From Salinivirgaceae bacterium (GTDB lineage Bacteria; Bacteroidota; Bacteroidia; Bacteroidales; SZUA-534), in assembly GCA_017650325.1 (NCBI GenBank), contig JAGCFC010000008.1:1-46057 (forward strand): a DNA stretch of 46,057 nucleotides, given 5' to 3'. A model generated the notes under the pieces. The model saw only the letters and a list, made by a program, of their open reading frames with translations, did no database searches and was not told the origin of the DNA. This document shows, piece after piece, positions 26,804 through 35,000 of the stretch (its first letter is position 1; every line of letters begins with the position of its first letter). A program made the position numbers and the translations under genes.

Positions 26804-28273
26804 TCACCGATTGCCCGGCTCATCCTTTATTTTCAACAATTTAACAAAATCTTTTGCGCGGAAAAATCCCAACACAAGCGACACAACACCCGCCGCAATC
26901 AGCATTACAGCGGCGTTGACCGCCCAGCCAAACGGCATATGAGTTGTGACAAAACCAACCGCAGTAACGATTAAAACGTATGCCGCCAGTTTGAATTGTG
27001 TGCGTCCGCAAAATTTGAGGCCAAAAATAGAAAAAGCAATTGCAATTTGGGCAATTGCAGTCAAACTTTGTGTTGCAAGACTCACAACAGCGGCTCCAAG
27101 CGCCCCGAAGCGAGGTATGGCGACAAGATTGCCCACAATGTTGAATACCATTCCGCCAAAGGCCACCATGTTCAAATGCCGCAAACTGCCGTTGGCGGTG
27201 AGCAGAGTGCCGTAGATGTAGGTCATTGATATGGCAACAAAACCGCTGATGAGCAGCGCGAAAACCGGAGCCGACGCGGCCGTGTGGCTGTTGTACATAA
27301 GGTCCATCACCTGCTGGCGATAGAAGACACAGGTAAGCGCTCCGGCCGTTACGGGCACGGCCATTGTAACAGTCGAAAGTTTGAGCAGCCCGGCCACATT
27401 CTCACCCTGCTTGAGCATACGCGAGAACATAGGCAGCAGCAGATTGGCGAACAGCAGCGCAAACATGCAGCAGGCATCGGATATGCGGAACGCTTGCGCA
27501 TAGATTCCGGCTTGCACCTTGCCGTCGGGCAAAAGGCGCTCGAGCATTACCGAGTCGATGCGGTTGTAGAGCGACATGAGCAGCGTCAAAAGGGCGAAAG
27601 GATAGCTTTTTTTCAGAATCTCGAGCGAGAACTTATAGTCGAAACGAAGTCTGAAACCACCCGAATTGACCAGCACCAGCACAAAAGCCACCGCAGCCGT
27701 GAAAAGGTAGGAGCCGGTCTGCGCATAGACAAACCACTCAATGCGGAACGGAGTGTCGGTGATGTTGCCCCAAAGCAGCAGGCTGCAAATAAGAATCAGC
27801 ACAAAGCGGTCGAGAACCGATACAATGCTGTCGGTTTTGAACATCTGCAATCCGGCAATATTCGACCTGAAATATAGTATCAGCGCAAGCAGGAACTGAT
27901 TGAACGTCAAAAATAAGAGCATGCGCATTTGGGCCGCGTTGTAGTTGAGCAGCCACGCAGCCGCCATGCTCACCGCCAGATAGAAAGCGCCAAGTATCAG
28001 CCTCAACGACAGTATGTTGGAGAAATAGACGCCAATGCTCGACTCATTTTGCGATATGTGGCGGTTGTTGTAGTTGGTAATGCCAAGATCGAGCAAAATG
28101 TTGAGAATGAGCGAGAAATTGAACAATGCAAAGTAGAATCCGTACTGCTCGGCCCCCACCACGTTCTGCACGGTGCGGTCGATTCCAAACACCCAAAACG
28201 GCTTGACCAGCAGGTTAAGGAATACAACAAGTATCAGATTGATTATGAATTTGCGCTTCAAGTCTTCTCGCAA
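26804..28273 (-). CDS. Wzx-like polysaccharide flippase (MATE/MOP superfamily)
   Basis: A 489-residue protein with about 12-14 hydrophobic helices and few polar loops. The N-terminal 'NLLVKPFWVFGIDRTVQNVVGAEQYGFYFALFNFSLILNILLDLG' region is typical of oligosaccharide flippases (Polysacc_synt family). It would move lipid-linked glycan precursors across the inner membrane. The direction and substrate are not readable from sequence. It is on the same strand as the DUF2723 gene, 114 nt upstream of it, with the REP pair in between. It is preceded by a long repeat region, so its promoter is not obvious. Confidence 0.87.
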   Translation of the reverse strand: MREDLKRKFIINLILVVFLNLLVKPFWVFGIDRTVQNVVGAEQYGFYFALFNFSLILNILLDLGITNYNNRHISQNESSIGVYFSNILSLRLILGAFYLAVSMAAAWLLNYNAAQMRMLLFLTFNQFLLALILYFRSNIAGLQMFKTDSIVSVLDRFVLILICSLLLWGNITDTPFRIEWFVYAQTGSYLFTAAVAFVLVLVNSGGFRLRFDYKFSLEILKKSYPFALLTLLMSLYNRIDSVMLERLLPDGKVQAGIYAQAFRISDACCMFALLFANLLLPMFSRMLKQGENVAGLLKLSTVTMAVPVTAGALTCVFYRQQVMDLMYNSHTAASAPVFALLISGFVAISMTYIYGTLLTANGSLRHLNMVAFGGMVFNIVGNLVAIPRFGALGAAVVSLATQSLTAIAQIAIAFSIFGLKFCGRTQFKLAAYVLIVTAVGFVTTHMPFGWAVNAAVMLIAAGVVSLVLGFFRAKDFVKLLKIKDEPGNR

Positions 28274-28300
28274 TTAAAACGATGCAAATTTAATTCAGAT

Positions 28301-28384
28301 TTTAGAATTTAGAATTTTGATTTTAGGCATTAGGCTTTAGGTGTTAGGTGTTGGGGGTTGGGGGTTGGGGGTTAGGTGTTGGTT
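28301..28384. repeat. Heptanucleotide-period array, twelve units
   Basis: Twelve consecutive 7-nt words in exact phase, drifting from TTTAGAA through TTTAGGC and GTTAGGT to GTTGGGG and back. It starts about 30 nt upstream of the flippase start codon and merges into the 80-85-nt minisatellite at 28375. Confidence 0.75.
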
Positions 28385-28620
28385 TACGTTTTTAGTTTAC
28401 GTTTACGTTAGTGTTAGTGTTAGTGTCAGCGTTAGTGTCAGCGTTAGTGTTGGGTGTTGGGTGTTGGTTTACGTTTTTAGTTTACGTTTACGTTAGTGTT
28501 AGTGTTAGTGTCAGCGTTAGTGTTGGGTGCTGGGTGTTAGGTGTTGGTTTACGTTTTTAGTTCACGTTTACGTTAGTGTTTGTGTTAGTGTCAGCGTTAG
28601 TGTTGGGGGTTAGGGATTGG
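28375..28620. repeat. Minisatellite of three 80-85-nt units
   Basis: Units begin GGTGTTGGTTTACG at 28375, 28460 and 28540. Each contains GTTTACGTTTTTAG, then hexamers GTTAGT/GTCAGC, then GTTGGG words. A shortened copy lies at 31600-31660 and an inverted hexamer fragment at 37507-37537. There are no unique spacers, so it is not a CRISPR array. Confidence 0.8.
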
Positions 28621-28787
28621 GTGTTGGGTATCGCTGCGCGAGAAATTATTACAAAATTTCAAATAAAATTTATAAAAAAATTGGTTCTTAGATTTTTGTA
28701 GAATTTTTAAATCATATTTCAAATAATTTCCGCCCGGAAGGGCGTAACCATAAACAATGTAGAGACGCCATATTATGACATCTCTAC
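28618..28787. repeat. Partial copy of the long repeat, hairpin and REP palindrome
   Basis: The TCGCTGCGCGAGAAATT segment (28628-28690) matches the end of the long repeat at 6905-6955. A CGCCC-GGAA-GGGCG hairpin (28731-28744) follows, then a 29-nt palindrome (28759-28787) that is nearly the reverse complement of 6608-6636. The order of modules recalls that at 6600-7022. Confidence 0.6.
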
Positions 28788-28819
28788 AACAATTACATTT
28801 CCAATATTTTGCATTACCC

Positions 28820-28839
28820 GGACGCGGCATGCCACGTCC
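28820..28839. repeat. REP-like palindrome, GGACGCGGCA family
   Basis: Arms GGACGCGGCA and TGCCACGTCC abut, with one mismatch, 10 nt past the stop of the fibre-like gene. Relatives are at 31702 and 31808. Confidence 0.65.
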
Positions 28840-28849
28840 CTATCATGTT

Positions 28850-31459
28850 CTATTGTTTATTCAGCAATTCCTCCATCATTTTCTCTAATTTCTCCACCTT
28901 TGCCTTTAGTGCTTCATTTTCCTCTTTTACGCTTTTCAGTTCCTCTATCTCCGCCTGTTGCTCTTTGATGGCCTCGATGAGCAACGGTGTTATATTGCTG
29001 TAGTTGACCGATTTATAGCCTGCATCACTCGTCTCAACGGCCTCGGGCAGAACGGCCTCAACTTCTTGTGCAATAACACCCACATGGCGGTTGCTATCGA
29101 AATGCATCTCGGGGAACTCATTAACGCGCCACTCGTAGGTTACACCGTTGAGTGTTAACACTTTATCTAACGCTTTTTCGAGCGGTTTAATGTTGGTTTT
29201 AAGGCGTTGGTCGGAGGTTTGGATTTCGCCGTTTGTGGCATTAATTGTATTGGCGAAAACAGTGCTCCAACGATTTGTATTTGTGCCTAAAGAGTATATC
29301 GGGATTTCATCTTCATTTTGCCAATCATATTTTGTTACAGCCGGATATAAGTTCCCTCTAAATTCAGTATTACCATTTTTATAAATAACCATGGCATTAC
29401 TCCTTTTTTTGACTGATGTACCGTTTCCGATGACAAACAATCTGTCCGAATCTTTCCATTCATAATCTTCATTCCCAAAATTACCAACTATGGTATCATT
29501 ACAGCTGCCTATAACTACTTCATAAACTTTCTGGGCTATAGTGTTCCAACCCATTGTAGTAGTAACTGCTCCTTTCGCTTTCGTGCCCAACCCCATTGCA
29601 GTAGAAATATGCCCGCTGGCATTTGTGTTGTTACCCATTGCCGTACTACACCAGAGATCAGCACTTGTGAAAGCACCCATTGATGTACATGCAGCACCAC
29701 CATTTGCTCCTGTTTTTGTGCCCATGCCCATTGAAATGCTACCAGCACCTTTGGATGATGTCCACTGTCCCAATGCAGTGGAATTAAAATCTGCTTTTGT
29801 GAGGACTCCAATCGCAACAGAACAATCTCCATATGCTTCTGCGGAACTGCCTATTGCAACGGAATTGGCTCCGCCTGCTTTGGAATTGACTCCCATAGCT
29901 AAAGAACCTCTTGCACTCGCCTCCGTTCCAGCGCCAATAGCGTAAGCATAATTGCCGGTGGCTTTGGCTGGAACGACATATACATTAGGGTTATACTCAT
30001 CAATAGAATCACGGCCTTCACTGCCAAACGCAAAACTACTTATGCCTGTTGCTATGGCTCCTGCACCAAAGGCATAACTACCCACGCCTTGAGCTTGTGC
30101 AGAATCGCCAAAAGCGTATGAACGATCGGCTTCTGCATTGGCTTTGCGGCCAATTGCGGTTGTGTAGTCTCCCTTGGCAACCGACATATATCCCAACGCT
30201 TGCGAATACTCGCCTGAGGCCTTGTTTTGGTAACCTGCGTTGAATGAGTTTGTGCCCACGCTGTCGGGATGCTCAATTTTCAGATTTCCAGCCATAAATG
30301 CGTTTTTCTCAGGATACCAGTAGATACGGTTTTCATTATTAATAATTTTAGCGTCTTGTGCTGCATCGATGTTGAAATATTCCTCGTCGGTGCCTTTGGT
30401 GTTGCGTCCGGTTACAATCAAGCCGCTGCGTTTTACTTTTGCATCCGACTTGTCGAAATGCATCAAGGTCCCGTCGGTGGCAACCTTCAGATATTTTGTG
30501 GGGTTGTCGTCCTTTGTGTTTCGTCCTGTAACAACAAAACCGCTGCGTGGAGCCTTGCTGTCGTTGTCGAGTTCATCGTCAACAATAACCTGCGTACCGC
30601 TGGGGTCAACAACCAGATAGTCCTGTTCACCATCGCCCTTTGTGTTGCGGCCAGTAACCACAAGACCGCTGCGCTTTACTTTTCCGTCGCCTTCGTCAAC
30701 AATCACTTTTGTGCCGTTCGGGTTCACAACAAGGTAGTCCTGCTCGACATCGCCCTTTGTGTTGCGTCCAGTAACAATCAAGCCACTGCGTTTGGCTTTC
30801 CCGTCGTTCTCGTCAACAAACACCTGCGTGCCGGTGGGGTTAACTATCAGATAGTCCTTCTCGCTGTCGCCTTTGGTGTTGCGCCCAGTGACAATTAGGC
30901 CGCTGCGTTTTACTTTGCTGTCATTCTCGTCGACATACACGCGCACCTCGTTGGGATAGACAGCGAAAACAACATTGCCGTCGTTGTCCTTAACCTCGAA
31001 AAGGGCATCGCCCGAGTCGGTTGGATTGTTTACACCGCCGTTTTGAGATCTGTTGCCACTCCTTGCGGCATAAAGAGCCACCGGCACGGCCTGAATTTTG
31101 GTTGCGCCGAGACTGGTGTAGCTGCTGCCGCCGTTAACATCGATGCCAACGTGCAGCCATGCCTGGCCACCGGCCCAGTTAACATTCGAGAGGCTGCCGC
31201 CGTTCTGCGGTGTTCCGCTGCCGACGGTCACACTCAGCACGCCGTAGGCGTTGGTCTGCGCGGTCTGAGTCTCGCTGTACATCACATTTGAGCCGTCGCT
31301 GTTGGCAATTGTGAGCCGAATGCCCACGCTCTTGTTGCTCACAAGCTCACCTTTTGAGTTGCGCACCACGGCCTGATACGAGAAACCGTCGGTCTGCGCC
31401 GATGCAGCTATGGCTGTAAATGCAATAGCCACTGTCAAAAACAATTTTCTAATTCTCAT
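28850..31459 (-). CDS. Fibre-like surface protein with YadA-type head repeats and S74 intramolecular chaperone domain
   Basis: An 869-residue exported protein; the first 21 residues are a signal peptide ending ASA. About 22-135 is a beta-rich domain ('FSYQAVVRNSKGELVSNKSV'). About 160-370 holds five repeats of about 40 residues with the core 'KRSGLIVTGRNTKGD'. About 400-640 is a run of 14-residue YadA/Hep_Hag-like head repeats ('SVAIGSSAEAYGDCSVAIG'). The C-terminus is a Peptidase_S74 domain, with the presumed autocleavage site in 'SDQRLKTNIKPL' near residue 750 and 'HVGVIAQEVEAVLPEAV', ending in a coiled coil. S74 domains trimerise phage tail spikes and then cut themselves off. A trimeric, self-processed cell-surface or tail-like fibre is inferred. 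No phage genes are nearby. Confidence 0.87.
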   Translation of the reverse strand: MRIRKLFLTVAIAFTAIAASAQTDGFSYQAVVRNSKGELVSNKSVGIRLTIANSDGSNVMYSETQTAQTNAYGVLSVTVGSGTPQNGGSLSNVNWAGGQAWLHVGIDVNGGSSYTSLGATKIQAVPVALYAARSGNRSQNGGVNNPTDSGDALFEVKDNDGNVVFAVYPNEVRVYVDENDSKVKRSGLIVTGRNTKGDSEKDYLIVNPTGTQVFVDENDGKAKRSGLIVTGRNTKGDVEQDYLVVNPNGTKVIVDEGDGKVKRSGLVVTGRNTKGDGEQDYLVVDPSGTQVIVDDELDNDSKAPRSGFVVTGRNTKDDNPTKYLKVATDGTLMHFDKSDAKVKRSGLIVTGRNTKGTDEEYFNIDAAQDAKIINNENRIYWYPEKNAFMAGNLKIEHPDSVGTNSFNAGYQNKASGEYSQALGYMSVAKGDYTTAIGRKANAEADRSYAFGDSAQAQGVGSYAFGAGAIATGISSFAFGSEGRDSIDEYNPNVYVVPAKATGNYAYAIGAGTEASARGSLAMGVNSKAGGANSVAIGSSAEAYGDCSVAIGVLTKADFNSTALGQWTSSKGAGSISMGMGTKTGANGGAACTSMGAFTSADLWCSTAMGNNTNASGHISTAMGLGTKAKGAVTTTMGWNTIAQKVYEVVIGSCNDTIVGNFGNEDYEWKDSDRLFVIGNGTSVKKRSNAMVIYKNGNTEFRGNLYPAVTKYDWQNEDEIPIYSLGTNTNRWSTVFANTINATNGEIQTSDQRLKTNIKPLEKALDKVLTLNGVTYEWRVNEFPEMHFDSNRHVGVIAQEVEAVLPEAVETSDAGYKSVNYSNITPLLIEAIKEQQAEIEELKSVKEENEALKAKVEKLEKMMEELLNKQ

Positions 31460-31657
31460 TGCAATAGGTTTTTATTTAATTAAATGGTCGATATTGGTTG
31501 TAAAATATCGCACAATAATAAAATGATTTTGTGGAAAAAGCAAGAGAAGACGGAAAAAATTGAGGGATTGGATGTTATGGTATTGGGGGGTGGGTGTTAG
31601 GTGTTGGTTTACGTTAGTGTTTGTGTTAGTGTCAGCGTTAGTGTTGGGTGTTGGGTG

Positions 31658-31828
31658 TTGGTGGCGATGGGGAAATTTGATATCGGACAATTACGTTGTG
31701 CGGACGTGGCAGTGCCGCATTTTTGTTTTTAGGTGTTGGGTGTTGGGTTTTGGGGATTGGGTGTTGGTGACGATGGGGGAATTTGATATCGGACAATTAC
31801 ATTGTGCGGACGTGGCAGTGCCGCGTCC
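31658..31828. repeat. Two direct repeats of about 62 nt, each carrying a REP-like palindrome
   Basis: GGTGTTGGTGGCGATGGGG... at 31658 and GGTGTTGGTGACGATGGGG... at 31761 match through ATATCGGACAATTAC to a GGACGTGGCA-G-TGCCGC palindrome (31702-31718, truncated; 31808-31828, complete). Six in-phase G/T heptads lie between them (31729-31770). Confidence 0.7.
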
Positions 31829-31831
31829 CTA

Positions 31832-32054
31832 CTTATGCCCTTTGCCTTATGCCTTATGCCTTATGCCTAATCACTAATCACTAACCATTAATCATTCCCC
31901 CTTATGCCTTATGCCTTGTAACTAAACATTAATCATCCCCCCCCTTATGCCTTATGCCTTATGCCTTATGCCTAATCACTAATCACTAACCATTAACCAT
32001 TAACCATTAATCATTCCCCCTTACGCCTTGTCACTTGTACCTTTTCACTTTCCC
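31832..32054. repeat. Heptanucleotide-period arrays, about 31 units
   Basis: About 31 words of 7 nt cover 223 nt with only two 1-nt phase slips (near 31900 and 31943). The words are mainly CTTATGC, CTAATCA, CTAACCA and TTAACCA, ending with TTGTCAC- and TTTCCCC-like words that reach the tamB stop codon. The CTTATGC-to-TTAATCA series occurs twice in the same order. Confidence 0.8.
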
Positions 32055-35000
32055 CTACTCCAACGAATCGTAATTTGAGGAACTGGTATTTTTTCTTCGA
32101 CGGAGCCAGCGGTGCCACAACTCACCCAAATCGTTGAAATCCTCAGTATAGAATATACCAAATCCGCGTGTGTATGGGGAATCGTCGTAAATAAGGTCAT
32201 CGTTAACCTTCTGGAAGGCTTTCAGTCGCACATTGCCTTTCTTGTTCAATTTCAGCTCCACGGTGAAGTCGGTGGTGTACTGTGTGTTGCTCTCCTCGGT
32301 GTTGGTATTCTGGTTGTTCACGTCAAAACTGCTGCTCACCGTGATGCGGTCGTCCCAGAGCGATGTCGAAAGCGCCAGCTCATACTCCTCCGAACTGATT
32401 TCGGTCTCGGGGCGATAGGCCACGCCAAGGTCGAAAGCGGTGCTCACCTGGCTTATCCACTTGCTGAGCTGGTTCGAGAGCAGCTCGCTGGCAGTGCTGG
32501 CGGCAGTATTGGCCGCTGTTGTGCCGGTTGAGTTTTCGGAAACGCTTGTAAGCGGATAGAACTTATTGAGCAACAGCAGATTAATCACCTGCTGGTTGAG
32601 GTCGTCCTCGGGCAGGCTGTTGAGCTGCTCAATCTCCTCAATTCTTGTAATGGTTGACGGCACATCGATTGAGAAACTGATGTTTGGCGACACCAGTTTG
32701 TTGCTCATCAGCAGGTGGCAGTTCACCGGCACGCGCTTCTCTCGGTCTTCCTCATTGAGTGTGAGCGAGTAAACCGGCACTTTGCGAAGTTTGTAGGCGG
32801 CGTCGATGCTGATGATTGCGCCAAGAGGATCACCGGTCCATGTGACGTAGCTGCCGCTCTGCAAGTCGAGTTTCTTGCTGATGACGTTTTGCAAGGTGAA
32901 CGTAAAGTTACCCTTATTAATAAGATAAGTGCCGTAGATTGAGAATGTTCCATCGTCGAGCCTGATGTTGAGCTGTGCCGTTCCGTTGGCACGAAGGGCA
33001 TCGCCAATGGTTGGGTCGAACACAATCTGCACTTCGGCTTCAGGCGTGACATTAAGGTCGAGATTCAGATTGACTATTGAGCGTGGCGCGGTTATGACCG
33101 GTTCGAGCCTCGACTTTCTTACCTCATTGATATTCTTCACATTCTTTGCCGACACAAATGTTATAAAATCGTTCTCCGACAGATCATTGCGGCCCTCCAT
33201 TGTTATGTAGAACATGCTCTTGGGCATTGTGGTGGCACTAATGTCGATATCGATAGTGTGGCGGTTGGAGCCCGTGATATTCACAATTCCGCTGGCGTAT
33301 GTTTTGCCGTACCACAGCGGTGAGTCGATGGCGCGGGTGTTAAGGGCAATAATGTTGTTACAGTTTATCTTCAAATCGAGATTGAAATCGCTGAAATCGC
33401 GGTGCCATATAGTGCCGTTGAGCCGTGCGGTGCCCGTTTCGGCATCGTGCCCCACAACATTGTTGAAGACAATCCTGTTTTCGTCAAATTCAAGCGTGTC
33501 GTTGACAATATAGGTTGCCTTGGTCGAAGCGAGCGTAAGCCGCGCGTCCTCGAGCCCGAGCTTGCCCTCCCAATCCGGCGCGGTGAGTTTGCCGTCGAGG
33601 TGCATCTTGCCGCTGAAGGCTCCTTCTATGTCGGAGAACACACCCGACAGGAACAGCTTCAGGAACTGCGCGTCCTGGTGAGTGGCCTCAGCATCAATAT
33701 TCATGTAGAACGCACGAGGGTCGATATAGCCGCCAAACGTTGTCTCCGACTGTCCGCCGTTGTCAGCCAGCGATCCGCCCACGTTAAGCCTGCGAGCTTT
33801 CATATCCCATTCGGCAGAGGCCTTGATATCGCCAAACCGCTGCCCGCCAATGGCAAAATCGGTAATTGACAGATTTCCATCAATACGCTTCTCACCTTTC
33901 AAATCTTTCAGATTGGAAAGAGCTGACAGCGTTCCGTCGAAACGGGTTTTAAGCCCGAAAACATCCGATACGAAATCGAGTTTCAGATTGTCGACATCGA
34001 TAAGAAGACTGTCGTCGGGATAATCGGACAGCACTCCGTCGGCAAAGATGGAGCTTGTGCCGTTGTCGATACTCAGGTGTTCGATAACCACCGCCGTATC
34101 GAGCAGCGTGACAACCGCCGGCTCAATCAATGCCGTAGTGTCGATGATTGTGATCCACGACGGCGACAGCTCGATGCGTGTGCGTTTGCCCGTACTGTCG
34201 GCCATGCTGACAATTGCGCTTATGTTGCCGCTGTTGTTGCCCCTGTCGAGCAGATTGTTCCAGTTCAGATTCAGACTGGCATTGCCTTTCTCCATCTCCA
34301 TGGTGCCGTGCAGACCTTTCATCGACTCGTAGCTGGCAAAATAGACACACCCTGCCGAAATGTCGGTCAGCAGCTTGTCGAACTCATTGTGCACATCGAC
34401 CGCAAGTTCCTCAATCTCAAAACTTTTAGCCACAATATTATCCGACTCAATATTCAGTCCGAACGACGATGTGTTGTCATTGAGCGTAGCTTTCACCCGG
34501 CTGCCTGAGGCGATATTGAGCCATGGAGCGAAAATCTGCGTCAGCGGGTGCGGATAGTCGATAATCATCTCGAGCCAGATGTCGTTGTCAGTGCTTGCCG
34601 GCCCAGCCTCACGACCGCTGGCAAAACTCTGTGTGAAACGTCCGATGCTGCGCGGCAGCTCGGTCAGTTTGAACCGGCCGCCGGCTGTTGCGCTCACAAA
34701 CTCCGACTGCAGGCTAACCGATTTGCCCTCGTCGGTATTGTCGGCAAAAATCAGAATGGTGTCGGTTGCAAAATAGGCCGAATCGTAAAAATAGAATATG
34801 TCGGTAATGTCAATGGATCCTTCGGCAAGGTCGATGTTAGGACCATGGAAATCGGCATTCAGATTGAACGATATGTTTGCCGTAGAATCGGGCGAGAGCC
34901 CCAGTGCGGCAAGATTGGCGTAATAGACACACGATTTGAAGTTGTAGGTCTGTATGTCGCCGACATTGACCAGGCCGTCGAAATCAAGCCGCAAATTGGG

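Larger units (their letters stand above)
28274..28849. other. 576-nt repeat-filled intergenic region
   Basis: The gap between the fibre-like gene and the flippase consists almost wholly of repeats: heptads, minisatellite, long-repeat fragment, two REP palindromes (28759 and 28820). Small open frames across it encode only repeat-derived peptides. No gene or terminator with a T-tract was found. Confidence 0.7.
31460..32054. other. 595-nt repeat-filled intergenic region downstream of tamB
   Basis: From left to right: leader of the fibre-like gene, a shortened minisatellite copy (31600-31660), a direct repeat of about 62 nt (31658 and 31761) with a REP-like palindrome in each copy (31702 and 31808), G/T heptads (31729-31770), and the long C/T/A heptad arrays up to the tamB stop. 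No gene is supported. Confidence 0.7.

Noticed and set aside
28375..28620. Possible CRISPR array
   Set aside because: Units of 80-85 nt repeat almost entirely, with no short repeat plus unique spacer pattern and no cas genes in the window.
31832..32054. Possible telomere-like or coding repeat
   Set aside because: The period is 7 nt, not a multiple of 3, so no constant peptide is encoded, and it is internal to the contig.
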